Below, piece after piece: positions 43,701 to 53,000 of a stretch of DNA of 64,000 bases; positions within the stretch are counted from its first letter, which is position 1, and every line of letters starts with the position of its first letter. Both the position numbers and the translations under genes were made by a program. The notes beneath the pieces were generated by a model. It was not told where the DNA came from and made no database searches. It worked only from the letters and a program-made list of their open reading frames with translations. Source of the stretch: Pelecanus crispus (Eukaryota > Chordata > Aves > Pelecaniformes > Pelecanidae); contig NC_134643.1 in assembly GCF_030463565.1 (NCBI RefSeq), forward strand, positions 46,166,221-46,230,220, written 5' to 3'.

Positions 43701-46700
43701 ACTACAAAACCTTTTCTGCAAAGGGAGCTGCACGGTATTTTATGACATAAGAATGGTGAAAAATATCAGAGAATTAGATCTCTCAGGCACCAAAAAAATA
43801 TTTCATTTGAAACAATCAGTTTTGTTTGTTGGTTTCATGGGAAATGAATGGATGTTCCTAGTACTATTTCTGAGTTTATTTTTGGTTGTGTTGTGTCTAG
43901 GGATATTATGATACTATGGATGCAGGTTATATGGATGAAGATGGCTATTTATATGTCCTGTGTCGAGCTGATGATGTGATCAATGTTGCTGGACACAGAA
44001 TTTCAGCAGGTGCGATTGAGGAGGTAAGCATTGCCTGACAATGAAATAGAAGAATGAAGGATGAATAAAGCAAGCTGAGACTGAAAATCTCACAAAATCT
44101 CTTAATTTTCTTCCTGCTTTTTTTGATTACATTTGCATTAGTACTTTTAACAAAAAACATTAATTGTTTCAGGTCCTTCCTATTAAGGTGCTTTCCAGGA
44201 CTATAATAAACTTAGTCAACAATAAGCAGTTTGTACCATGGAATTGATAAAACAGGCATGATTTGACATTTGAAGGTGGAGTTAAGGGGCACTATGGTAG
44301 CATGGGAAGCATTCCTGTAAGCTCTGATAACAGATTTATTTGGGAATATGTTAAGATAATGTAGGGTCAGCGTGCCAGGTAGTTTCACCAGCTACTGTAG
44401 TCTTAGGACTAGAAACTTTTATTCCTAAAATACAGTTTTTAGTTCACATAGACTCACTTTCAGTGCTTTTTCTTGATTTGAAGAGTTTCCTTCACAGTTT
44501 CTTGAGAGCTGTTTTGTCTCTTACTGTATGAGCAGTGCTAAATGAACAATGAAAATTTCTGTAAAAAAACCCTGCTGTTAAATTGAAAGTCATTAATGTA
44601 ATACCCATGCAACTCAAAAAGTTGAAAATAGTGCAGTTCATAATAGTATCTGAATTTCACATCATTGTTCACTCACCTCTCTGGAACTGCTGTGATTGAT
44701 TGCCAGTTACAAATTTCCCTGATGACATATCAATTGCTTATTCAGGAACTATAGGAAAAGGTGTGCTGGGCATGTACAAGGGAAAAATACACTTTTAAGA
44801 ACTCTGAATTTAGCTGTTCGCTGAATCACAAACTAATCTGTTAGTAGTTTTTTGCTTTATAATGTCCATTAGTCTAGTGACTTTTTTTAAAAGCTAGAAA
44901 ACTTAAAAGAGAGTAGAAGAAATTCTGATTACACAGAAGTTAACAAATTCAGATGAACATAGGCAATCCTTGGAGCATCGGTCAGCCAGGGAGCTGAACC
45001 AGTCACTGCCCTGACTTGGGTCTATGAAGCCATAAAGGTGTCTTTCAGTCCGCTTAAACCTCTTTCCCTTTGAAGTCAGTCTTTTGTGTCACTCTACTAA
45101 AGCACAGCAGGGAATCTCATCCCCACCCCTTACTGCTCTACTGCTCAAGGGCTGAGCTGGGCATTATTTCTTTGCTTCAGGCTGAATCTGAAGCTAGTGT
45201 AACAAATGATGAATTGAATGACCTCCTCAGCTGTATTACCTTTGTATCCATTGTCCCAAGCTCAGTGTCTCTGTTTTTCTCCCTGCCAGTTATGTCTTTC
45301 CCCTAGAAACAAAAAATGTTTCATCGCTATGAAATTCTAGAAGCTTTTCTATTCATCTTTTGAACCAAGCTAAAAACCAAGAGTGTTGTTAATGCATGCA
45401 CAGCAAATTGCTAGTTAAATGGGAGAGCATTAACAAGACCACAATTAGCTCTTCAGTAAGATCAGTAAATAAAGAAAGAGGTTCATTGAATCGCCATCTA
45501 ATTAAGTGACAGTCACCTTGTTGAGCAAGTATATTATCTGCATTTACATTATAGCTGCATTACAAGCTTAACAAGTTTTTCCTTAGTGTTTGACTAAGAA
45601 TTTCAGCTTCATTATGTTCTAAACAATTGGTTTCTCTGTCTAAGGTATCTATTAGTGTCTGGGGCTCCATCTTCACTGCAGTGCAGTAGGTGTTACTGTT
45701 TCGCTTGCCAATCAGTGAATGTTAGCCATTTTAGTAACCTCAGCTTGTGTTGATCCATCCATCTCTTTTGTCTGTACATCTATGGTGTCCCTGCTTGCCT
45801 TGACTCTTTTCCAAAAAGCCCAGATCAAATCTTGCCTATCTGAGGCAACAGACTTAAAATTGAGGAATTGAGCATGAGAAATCCCCTTCCTGATGGTGGG
45901 GTTTCTGTCTGCTGCCACATTAGACATCCATCCTTGTGCCTAGTGATCATTCCAGGAATGCCATTTCACTTTCTTGAGACTTTTCTTACTTTTAAACAAT
46001 TTGAAAATGTCTAGTACTGATTCTGTTCTTCTTTTCAGCTGTTTTACAAAGTTTGATAATTTTTAAATTAGTATTTACACTTTCAATCATTTGAAATGAG
46101 CTGTCCTAAAGTCAAAGGCGTGTTGATAGGATTTTGTGTAGATTAGTGAAGAAAAATATTGCAGTGATTGCAATATTCCAGCTTAACATACAACTTTTAT
46201 GAACAAGGGGCAGACTGGAATGACACAAACAAGCTACTACAAAACAACTTGGCAACACATAAATCTCCACCATAGGGGACCTGTTGATGCCTGATAGGTA
46301 ATTATGGTATTGATGGTAATGTCAGATTACTGCAGGCCTTTTTCCTGTGCTTTTGTGAAAAGCACAGTTCCTCTGGTTGTAGGCCTTACTAGTCTGCTTT
46401 TCCATAATTCATTGCATTTTCTTCTTTTTCTTTTTTTTTCTATGGCAATCAAGTTGCTGTGGTGAGGGTCAAGAAGTCAGAGCAGGAAAGAATGGGTATT
46501 TACAGCAGGAAATGGAATGCATTATTGAGGCTCTGGACTAGAAGTGGCTGAAGCTCGTAGGTGTATGTGATGCATTGAAATACCATGGAGATTTGGAGTT
46601 GCGGAAGATTAATTCCTGTATGATTTTTCAGTTTGGATACAATGACTTCCTGGACAAAGTAGACTCCATGTGAATTTAAATGCACTTGTGTATATTTAGC

Positions 46701-49312
46701 TTCAGCATTTTTGCAGCAGGCTCTTCTGTCCTTCTAGCTCTGGAATGAGCGCAATCAGAACTAACTCCAGGCTGTTGCTCTTGCTATTCTAGGTACGGCT
46801 TGTGCATATCCCATTTCATTACTGTGAAAAACGTACAGTTTCAAAAGGTGTGCGTAAATGGTCATGCTTTTGTACTTTGATAGAGCATGCTTCTAATATT
46901 AAGCTAAGTATTTCCCATTTGCTTTTTTGTAGCATGGGACATTTCTGGGATCATAGTTTGTGAAGTGAGTATAGCTTCTGTCAAACAAAGCATGCAAGAA
47001 ACACTGTGCAGATTTATTTTGCTAAAAACTACTTGATGTGTGTTGTAGTGACCATGGCACAGACAGCCAGTTTCTCCTTCCTGGTTTGACTACAAATCTT
47101 AAGGATGGTGAAATCTGCATTTAGGATGGGTTGTGGAAGACCCTTTGAATTGTTCCTTCCACCATTGGTTTCACAAACAGGACACATGAGAGCCTCCCTT
47201 TTGTTAACTGGAACAGCTTCTTAATTGATATTTTTTTTCTCCTGTCTTCTCTGTACCTTTCCCATCTTCTTCCTCATGCTCATGCCATTATATGAGTAGC
47301 CAATGCAAATGTGGTGTTCCTACTTAAAAAAAAAAAATCCCTTATTCTTAAAACTTCTTTTGGTTAGTCTTCCTTTCAGTCATCCCACTGCCTTTGATTT
47401 TGACAACACAGTATGTGAAGATCTGTTATTGGCAAATGTACAGTCCTTGTATGCACAAATAAATTAATATGCACAGTCACATTATGTGACCTCTGTGTGG
47501 CCTTTGTGTAGGGTCACGTTAGGTCCTCTTTGTGGTTGAGTACAGGGGATATGTTGAAAGCACTGTTGACAGCAAGAAGCCCCAAGGAACACTGATAACT
47601 ACATGAAAAGAGCCAGTTGCTTTGGAAGAGAATTCACAACTGCCGGTATCTTAAGTCCAGCTTTGTCCCAGACTTAGTGACACACTTCTCAGTATGCACT
47701 TGGTGACTTTTTTCCAGGAAGTGGAAACCTCAGTTGGCTAATTGGAAAGAAAAGAGAATCTTTTACTTCTTTTCCTAAAAGAGAGTATGAGGTATTAGTG
47801 CTACTGTCCATCACTTGTGTAATCGCGTAAATGTGTAGTAGGAAGGAGGGGACTCTGGTTTAATTCCCTTTTTTGTCTAAGGAGGCTGGCACCTAATGTT
47901 TCCAAGAGAGTGAGCTGAACTAGGCTGGCTGTAAGCTGACGTTGGGCATGTATTTGGCTTTGGTTGAAACTATGCCTTTGTGCAGCAAAGAATGAAAAAG
48001 ATAGGAGCAGCCAGAGAGAATGAACCAATATGACTTTATAGCCCTGTAATAGGAGTGCTTCTGTGGTTTTGGTCCTTAGTCCATGCACTTAACTTCATGT
48101 TCAGTTGGTTAGAGCATGGTGCTAATAACGCCAAGTTCACAGGTTCAATCCCTGCTCACTGCAGGGGGGTTGGGCTCGATGATCTCTCAAGGTCCCTTCC
48201 AACCCAAAGCATTCTATGATTCTATGATTCTATGTTATTCATAATGTTAAACTAATGTTATTTGTTCCAGCAAAGATCTCACTAAAAAACCAAAGATGTG
48301 ATACTCTCCCACAGCTGTAAGGAAATCACCTTTGCTTTTTTCTATATTTGTACCTTGTGCTGTCAGTTTTTATTTCTTACGTTTGTTTGAAAACTACACA
48401 TAAGTGTGGATGAAAGTATACACACATGTGCATCAGCAACATGTGTAATTGGAATTCTGAGGTGTACTGACTAAATACTTTTTGCTGTCAAAATGTAAGA
48501 AATAAGTCTATTTTTTATGTCCATGCCTATGGAATTTTTTCACTGAAATGTTCAGTTATTATTAGGTCAGTTTAGTTTTGTTTTCTGTCCCTCAGTGTGT
48601 TCTCTTCCATCACGCTGTGGCAGACTGTGCTGTTGTGGGCCAGGAGGATCCTTTAAAAGGACATGTTCCATTCGCGCTGTGTGTACTGAAAGAAGGTGAG
48701 AGCTTGCTGCTACTGATGTTACTAAGACTTGCAAAAGTCCCAGAAAGGTTAAAGGATATGAACTTCTTCACTAGGTACAAAGACAGAAGAAGAGAAGATT
48801 TTGGAAGAGATTGTTGAGCAAGTTAGAACTAACATTGGTCCAGTAGCAGCCTTCCAGAAGGGCGTGTTTGTGCAACAGCTGCCAAAAACACGCTCTGGGA
48901 AGATACCACGTTCAGCTCTTTCTGCACTTGTCAGTGGAAAGCCATATAAGGTAAACTGGAGATGTATGCTTTAGTGAATTAGGCACATGTGTGCATCCAA
49001 AGACACAACATCATGGTTTCAATTCTCTAGACCATTCTGCAACTGGTGCATGACTTCAGGTAGTACATTATATTTTATTTCTACCGTAGCTTACCCAAAA
49101 GATTTTCATGTTCCAGAGCTTTCCAGATACTTTTTCTTGATTGCTTTTGAAGGCTAGATTTAGAAGGTTCTCTGAATGAAATTCTGTTTTACTGTTGAAG
49201 GACTGCAATCTACTATCACATGCTTCTGTATATTCTTCCTTTTCAGATAACACCGACCATTGAAGATGCTAGCGTGTTTAAACACATTGAGGAAGTGCTA
49301 AAGAAAAATTAA
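1601..49312 (+). CDS. ACSS3: ACSS3, C-terminal part (eight exons, spliced)
   Basis: Acyl-CoA synthetase short-chain family member 3 activates short-chain acids, propionate preferred, to acyl-CoA with ATP in the mitochondrial matrix. Joining 1601-1704, 24398-24493, 28484-28547, 42856-42937, 43901-44023, 48596-48695, 48775-48950 and 49247-49312 gives one open frame of 269 residues ending in TAA. Seen: the adenylate-forming motif DHWWQTESGS across exons 1 and 2, the hinge motif [19 protein letters not shown] in exon 5, and the C-terminal [13 protein letters not shown] carrying the catalytic lysine in exon 7. From memory the mammalian protein is about 686 aa in 16 exons, so these should be exons 9-16; the mitochondrial presequence and N-terminal domain lie left of the window. 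In the A8 hinge the residue before the conserved Arg is Cys (CRADD), where most family members have Gly. The downstream neighbour PPFIA2 converges on it, matching mammalian synteny. Assignment is from recognised protein similarity plus intact splice sites. Confidence 0.95.
3434..6620 (-). mobile_element. CR1 LINE, 5'-truncated, interrupted by an LTR
   Basis: About 2.6 kb of CR1 (LTR excluded) lies antisense to ACSS3. The minus-strand frame 6619-6077 carries endonuclease features ([41 protein letters not shown]). The frame 5898-5557 is the linker ([20 protein letters not shown]), and 5474-5124 begins the reverse transcriptase ([31 protein letters not shown]). The 3' part continues beyond the inserted LTR, from 4475 to 3434, with a recognisable but frame-broken RT and C-terminus. 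Frameshifts and stops separate these frames, so the copy is dead. It belongs to a different, older-looking CR1 subfamily from the copies at 9945 and 29211. Confidence 0.9.
4476..5070 (+). mobile_element. Solo LTR of an avian endogenous retrovirus, subfamily A, inside CR1
   Basis: A 595 bp unit begins TGTCATGGTTTAATCCCAGC and ends AACCAGCACA. It has no internal retroviral genes. It splits the CR1 at 3434-6620, so it is the younger insertion. It shares its middle part (GCAAAGC repeats, CCATTGGCAGGC, CATCTCCAG) with the copy at 25457-26046. Unlike the other three copies, no 5-bp target duplication is visible (CTAAC left, TTCTC right). It holds a perfect CRE palindrome TGACGTCA at 4804-4811. Confidence 0.85.
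7582..8134 (+). mobile_element. Solo LTR, subfamily B
   Basis: A 553 bp unit begins TGTTGTGGTTTAAC and ends AACCAGGACA. It is flanked by a direct 5-bp duplication CTGTA (7577-7581 and 8135-8139). Five-bp duplications are typical of ERVL-class insertions. It contains an (AAT)n microsatellite near 7739-7758. It resembles the copy at 40015 more than the two subfamily A copies. Confidence 0.9.
8985..9085 (-). repeat. MIR-like ancient SINE relic
   Basis: The plus-strand text GTGAAGTAAGTGAAGTTATT, then AAATTGAGAGAGACAAGTAT and CTTGCCCCAGGCTGTCCAGG follows the reverse complement of the MIR/CORE-SINE body (tail-side pattern of a gauge such as TTACAGATGAGGAAACTGAG, then AGTAACTTGCCCAAGGTCAC). Divergence is high. 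Confidence 0.5.
9945..11178 (+). mobile_element. CR1 LINE, 5'-truncated, with near-open reverse transcriptase
   Basis: A 1.2 kb sense-oriented CR1 starts inside the RT domain ([20 protein letters not shown]). It keeps the RT blocks [35 protein letters not shown] and the catalytic FADD (10283-10294), then the thumb region to FFTMRW. The frame is open from 9945 to 10990 except for one TGA at 10331-10333, in a spot where relatives read GRD, i.e. CGA changed to TGA. It ends at 11178 with the degenerate octamer tail GATTCTATGATTCTGT. Confidence 0.95.
20600..20642. repeat. Short tandem duplication, about 21 bp
   Basis: AACATTGCTCTTCTAGTGTA is followed at once by AACATTGCTCTTCTAAAT, two near-identical units in intron sequence. 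Probably replication slippage. Confidence 0.7.
24398..24493 (+). CDS. ACSS3: ACSS3 exon b (probably exon 10)
   Basis: The acceptor is TTCTCTTAACAG and the donor is GTAAGA. The 96 bp exon encodes [20 protein letters not shown] and then [12 protein letters not shown], and leaves G as the first base of a Val codon. This is the Gly- and Pro-rich segment before the end of the N-terminal domain. Confidence 0.95.
25457..26046 (+). mobile_element. Solo LTR, subfamily A
   Basis: A 590 bp unit begins TGCTGTGGTTTAACCCCAGC and ends AACCAGCACA. The flanking 5-bp duplication is ATAGG (25452-25456 and 26047-26051). A minus-strand open frame of 234 codons (25989-25285) runs through it and is a by-product of LTR composition. 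Confidence 0.9.
27885..27970 (+). repeat. MIR-like ancient SINE relic
   Basis: GCTGTGTGGCTTTGGGTAGT, then AGTTACTTTACCTCTTTGTG follows the MIR core pattern (AGCTGTGTGACCTTGGGCAA, then GTTACTTAACCTCTCTGTGC). Confidence 0.55.
28484..28547 (+). CDS. ACSS3: ACSS3 exon c (probably exon 11)
   Basis: The acceptor is TTACTTTTTTGCAG and the donor is GTAAGC. The 64 bp exon encodes [20 protein letters not shown] and then V, and ends with two bases of a Lys codon. It matches the ACSS3 segment that reads VMxLDxN...LGNIVVK in mammals. Confidence 0.93.
29211..30118 (-). mobile_element. CR1 LINE 3' fragment, antisense
   Basis: The minus-strand copy begins at about 30118 within [20 protein letters not shown], reads through the RT C-terminal region ([38 protein letters not shown]) to LIAAFQ, and stops at a TAG near 29545 where relatives have a Tyr codon. 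It ends at 29211 with the inverse of the octamer tail (TCATAGAATCATGGAATCAT). It is very similar in sequence to the 9945-11178 copy but more 5'-truncated. Confidence 0.95.
30362..31786. mobile_element. Solo LTR-like element, 1.4 kb, unrelated to the four shorter LTRs
   Basis: The unit starts TGTCACAAATGCAGG and ends ACCACCACA, i.e. TG...CA ends. It is flanked by a direct 5-bp duplication GATAC (30357-30361 and 31787-31791). It has no retroviral coding sequence. It contains two 117-bp direct repeats (30682-30798 and 30921-31037). A 5-bp duplication fits an ERVL-like LTR. Sense is undecided: TATA-like motifs exist on both strands (TATATAAAGG near 30858 on plus, CTATAAACGG near 31440 on minus). 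Confidence 0.75.
30682..31037. repeat. Two 117-bp direct repeats inside the 1.4 kb LTR
   Basis: Copies at 30682-30798 and 30921-31037 both begin CCCTCCCGTTGAGTCAC and end TTGGTCAACGGTTTA. By hand count about 13 of 117 positions differ (about 89% identical), with no length change. The period is 239 bp. Confidence 0.9.
39803..39872 (+). repeat. Possible amniote MIR-family tail
   Basis: TTATTTGTGTTTGTACAACA, then CCTAGAAATTCTAGTCAG and GATGCTAAG resemble the 3' part of reptile/bird MIR relatives (GTAGCGCCTAGAAGCCCCA, then AGTCAGGATCAGG). The call is weak. Confidence 0.35.
40015..40593 (+). mobile_element. Solo LTR, subfamily B
   Basis: A 579 bp unit begins TGTCGTGTCTTAACCCCAGC and ends AAACCAGGACA. 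The flanking 5-bp duplication is GAAAG (40010-40014 and 40594-40598). An imperfect TAA/TAG-rich microsatellite occupies about 40147-40200. Confidence 0.9.
42856..42937 (+). CDS. ACSS3: ACSS3 exon d (probably exon 12)
   Basis: The acceptor is TTTTTAATTTAAG and the donor is GTAAGA. The 82 bp exon completes the Lys codon and reads [20 protein letters not shown], then LYFQKFP, ending on a codon boundary. The acceptor ends in AAG rather than CAG, but the reading frame fixes the junction. Confidence 0.93.
43901..44023 (+). CDS. ACSS3: ACSS3 exon e (probably exon 13), hinge motif
   Basis: The acceptor is TTGTGTCTAG and the donor is GTAAGC. The 123 bp exon is exactly 41 codons in phase 0. It holds [19 protein letters not shown] and then [21 protein letters not shown]. 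This is the A7/A8 block: the Asp of DAGY is in the region that binds the ribose of AMP, and the segment around CRADD is the hinge where the C-terminal domain rotates between adenylation and thioester formation. Confidence 0.96.
44024..48595 (+). other. ACSS3: ACSS3 intron, 4.6 kb
   Basis: Holds the tRNA-Ile/CR1 SINE at about 48090-48234, roughly 360 bp upstream of the next exon. The rest shows no recognised gene or repeat. The shorter ACSS3 introns 42938-43900, 48696-48774 and 48951-49246 also hold nothing further. Confidence 0.75.
48090..48234 (+). mobile_element. tRNA-Ile/CR1 chimeric SINE (TguSINE1-like)
   Basis: The head matches tRNA-Ile(AAT): A-box region TCAGTTGGTTAGAGC, anticodon loop CTAATAA (anticodon at 48124-48126), arm CGCCAAG and B-box GGTTCAATCCC. 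After the B box it switches to the CR1 3' end: CTCACTGCAGGGGGGTTGGG, GATGATCTCTCAAGGTCCC, then ATTCTATG repeated three times. The tRNA acceptor 3' half is absent, so it is a retroposon and not a functional tRNA. Clear flanking duplications were not found. Confidence 0.85.
48596..48695 (+). CDS. ACSS3: ACSS3 exon f (probably exon 14)
   Basis: The acceptor is TTTTCTGTCCCTCAG and the donor is GTGAGA. The 100 bp exon reads [20 protein letters not shown] and then [13 protein letters not shown], leaving G for a Gly codon. It forms the start of the small C-terminal domain. The CVLFHHAV start differs most from the mammalian SILSHGTV that I recall. Confidence 0.95.
48775..48950 (+). CDS. ACSS3: ACSS3 exon g (probably exon 15), catalytic lysine
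   Basis: The acceptor is TTCTTCACTAG and the donor is GTAAAC. The 176 bp exon carries [20 protein letters not shown] followed by [10 protein letters not shown]. The Lys of RSGKIPR is the A10 lysine needed for adenylation, so the domain is intact. The intron before it is only 79 bp. Confidence 0.96.
49247..49312 (+). CDS. ACSS3: ACSS3 last coding exon (probably exon 16)
   Basis: The acceptor is TATTCTTCCTTTTCAG. The exon encodes [20 protein letters not shown], then N and a TAA stop at 49310-49312. The 3'UTR follows without a further intron that I can see. Confidence 0.95.
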   Translation: MTPTIEDASVFKHIEEVLKKN

Positions 49313-50030
49313 ATGGGATAATACGTTTATATCAAACGGGTCAGTTACTGAAGTACACAGAGACTTTCTGTTAGGAAATACCACATTTTAAAAACTAGTA
49401 ATGATTTGGGACTAATTTTTTTTTTACTTCAGAAATGTTTACTGTGTACTTTACTGTATTGTCACAGCCAATGAAGCATACTAACGTCTCTGCATGTTGT
49501 CATTATATGCTGCATATTAAGATTGCTAACAATTGCGAATAGAATTCATACATTTCTGTAGCCATAAAGGGAAGGAATCACTGCATTATCTATCTTGTAT
49601 GATGTCATGTAACCTTACTTTTTAATCCATTATTGTATAACGTGACTGGTAACTTGAGTTTGGCTAAAACAGCTTGCAAAAGGTAAGTCATGAACTGGGG
49701 ACAACAATAAATAGGAATTCTAATGTGAACATTATTGCAGACATAAATTGTCCACACTTGTAAATTATGAGCCTTTATGTCTTTTAAAATTTTATAAATT
49801 TTAAAATTAGTCTTCTTGATTCCACTGATTTTTTTTTTCCTAAGTCTTTCTGCTATAAATTAGATTCCTGTAATTTTTTTACTCAATAACTTTCTGAAGT
49901 GTCTTTTTTTGTAGAATGAAAGATAATTTCTGGCTTTCAAATCTGTAAAAATCTTGATTTGTCCATTTGTCCATATCCATTCAATAAAAACAATGTATTT
50001 TAAATAAAGCTAGGCATTTAGCCTTTGCAT
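49313..50030 (+). other. ACSS3: ACSS3 3'UTR (approximate end)
   Basis: A/T-rich sequence follows the stop codon. AATAAA hexamers occur at 49706-49711, 49983-49988 and 50003-50008. The clustered last two make cleavage near 50020-50035 the likeliest main end, giving a 3'UTR of about 0.7 kb. The exact end is inferred. Confidence 0.6.
49983..50008 (+). promoter_or_regulatory. ACSS3: Paired poly(A) signals of ACSS3
   Basis: Two AATAAA hexamers lie 14 bp apart, followed by a T/G-rich stretch (TTTTGTTGTTGTGGTTTG near 50041) that fits the downstream element. Confidence 0.6.
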
Positions 50031-53000
50031 TTTCTGACAATTTTGTTGTTGTGGTTTGTATCACTCACAATAAGGATAACCAGAATGTACTTTTGCTGAC
50101 ATAATTAGATGTTTCAGGCTCACTGAGATACATACAACCAAGAAATTTAGCAAATACCGATACTAGACAGCCCATTCTTGCCTTTATAGGCCATTTCAAA
50201 ATACTTACAGGGTTCTCAACAAGCCAGGGGATGGAGGATACACCCTCTACATAGATTACTTCTCAAGCTGCAGGTTTTTAATTGAACAATAAATGTGAAA
50301 ATACTTTTTAAATTATATGTTCACAGAAAAGTTTAAAAGCAGAGAAGTTAAATTCAGCAATGATTTCGAGAGGAAGAAACAGTAAGCAATACGCAAATAC
50401 AGATGATGTTGGTATAAAAGAGAGGTTCCGTACCTAGGCTAAGCTAAGGTAGAATTTAAGTCTAGACATATTTTTCTGTGGCAGTGTGTCCTCAAAAGAG
50501 TCCAGGAATACTATTATCTCCTATAGGGTAGAGGTAAGGATGACAGCCCTGTTAAGTGATAAAATAAACCAGCAGATTGATGTATGAGCTATAAGGTGCT
50601 AATTAACAGGAGCCATACCCCAATGTTGCCTTGTGCCTGTGACCTTTTTTTAGAGTCAATGAGCTCTACCAATTAGGTAGGAAATAAATAAAATGTCTGT
50701 GTGTTTTTTTCACTAGGTACTGCATGCAGGTGAGCAAACCATGTTGAACCAGGTCACACAGTTATATCATAAAACAGCCTAGTTTGAGTCTGTGCTGTGC
50801 TTCTTTTTTGCCAAATAATTGCATAAGGTAGCCACCCTGCTCAGCTATTTGATTTAGTTGAAAATCACAATCTGAACAGGGAATAAAAACATTTACAGAC
50901 TGAGTAAAGGCTAATGATGCTTTATGGTAGATGCACTAACTAATACAGATTAGCAATTTATATGTGGGAGTAATTTCGCTCCTCAGAGATGTCCTGATAA
51001 CTTTTTTGAAATACTTCTTTTATAAGTTGCAGTTAGTTGAAGATATTATTTTCTTCTCGATGGATTATTCAAGTACCAAGGCTTTAATAGGAAGCCCATT
51101 CCAAATAATGGAGTGCCTTGCAGAGACTGCTGAGTATTTTTAACTTTCACAATGCTACAACTTAGCAACCTATGCTGAACAGCTACAGGGCAAGAGTGAG
51201 ATTTTGGGAGTTGTCACTGATGGTTTTTTTTTAAATCAGTGAGAAACTACAAGGGTCTTGTCACAGAGAAACTGTGGCACATTGATGAGGTGCATGGCCA
51301 TTACTGTTTTGTACAATGAAAGCTGAGACCTTAAGTTGTGTATGTTTGCTGTAGTTATGCCAGTCATCATGTTGTAATTGCAGAGGCAGGGGAGGAGAAC
51401 TCATTAGCAAGAGCACAAGCCCTCTAGTAAAGATACTGCAGTAGGATGTAGAAGAGAATTAATTTCCTAGATCTTGTATAGTTTTCCCAATGACATCTCA
51501 TATTCCTACACCAGTTTCTCCATTTATAAGGAAAAGTAGCCTGTTTCTAGTTCGAGGGTCTTTTTTTTTTTTTTTTTTTTTTTTTAAGGAAGAGACAATT
51601 AATAATGGCCTTTAAAAAAAAAAAACAGTAGTAATGGATATTTAGGCACTTACCTTTTTGAGGGGCTATTTGCTCATATTAATTTTGACAAGAAACAATT
51701 CTGTCCTCTGAACTGTTTGTGAAGAGCTTGAATAGTTAGCATTCTTAAAGTGTCTCCATGACAAAATGTTTGTAGTAACTTCTGCTTTCTGAGGAAGCCT
51801 GAGCTTTTTTTGCTTTGTATTTTTAATTTTCTTTCTTTTTTTTCTGTTTTGGTGGGAATCATTTAAGACCAAGACTGGCCTAAAAGAGAGGGGCAGAATG
51901 GTCAGGTGTACTCTGCCCCTGCACTCTGCTACCGCCCTAGTACTGCGGAGGATTCCAGAAATGCCATAATCTCATTCATCAGCATTCAGAAAACCCAGAC
52001 AAAGAAAGCCACCTTATTGCAGCAGTACAGTATGGAGAGATAGTTGTTTTACAGGCATTGCTTTTGTTTTACAGAGCCTTTTGCTGAGGAACTGTGATTG
52101 CAGAATGCTTTGTCTACAGCTTTAGCTTTGTGCCAAGCTGGAGAAAGGGAGAAGGAGTAGTCATTCTTGTGCATGGCTCTGGTGCTGCCCAGCAACCTGG
52201 TTATACCGTCAAGGAAGAATAAGCCCACTTAATAAGTGGTAGGAGAGCACTGATTTTTTTTAATCTTGTTTTTAGAGAGAAGTATGTGGGTAGATCTGAA
52301 TGGTCAGGGTGTTATTGAAACAGCGATTTCTAGCGGATGAGAGTAGAGCTTCAGCTCATATGGGGGAGACAGGAATGTAGTAGGAGTTTTTTATATATTA
52401 GCCTTAGATCACACTGAAGTCATGATAATACACTCTTAAAAATATATTTTTAATTCTTCTGGGCCGTTTGCTTCCACTGTGGGAATAAATAATTTGGGTG
52501 TGCTGTACTCCTAGGGCAGGATACCTGCAGCTTTGGTCGCAAGATCTTGCTCATTCTTTTCCCCAACACACCTCATTCCCCTCTGCCCCCTAAATTTCAG
52601 TGTGAGCTGTGGCAATGCAGGTTGAAAAAGAAATTCTGTAAAATGGGAGCTGGCATTTATGAGGGGAAGTGTATTCAAATGATACTGCAACCACTGAAAA
52701 TGGTGTTAGCATTGCTTTACTTTGTGACATTCTGGACTAAAATAATCCAAAAGCAGGTTGAGGGAGGGGAAGAAGGAACATCAGCAATGATGTTGGTTAA
52801 GCGTGAGGAACTGTACGTAAAAGAGCCATGTCTTTATACAGTTGTGTGCTAACCCAAGCCATCGTATTGCACCCATCAGCAAGTTCAGTGCTCCCTCTCG
52901 TGGCAGATTCTGACCAGTAAATCCATCGTAACTCATACCTGTTAGTGGCAAAACGTGTTTATGCTTAGCTATGAAAAGTATCTGGCATCCGGCTATTTTA

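Noticed and set aside
45712..45927. Minus-strand 71-codon frame with protein-like composition
   Set aside because: Not recognised, no flanking exon signals, lies inside an ACSS3 intron. Could be a chance frame.
48090..48165. Functional tRNA-Ile gene
   Set aside because: The 3' side of the acceptor stem is replaced by CR1 sequence and the 5' acceptor strand is degraded, so it cannot fold as a tRNA.
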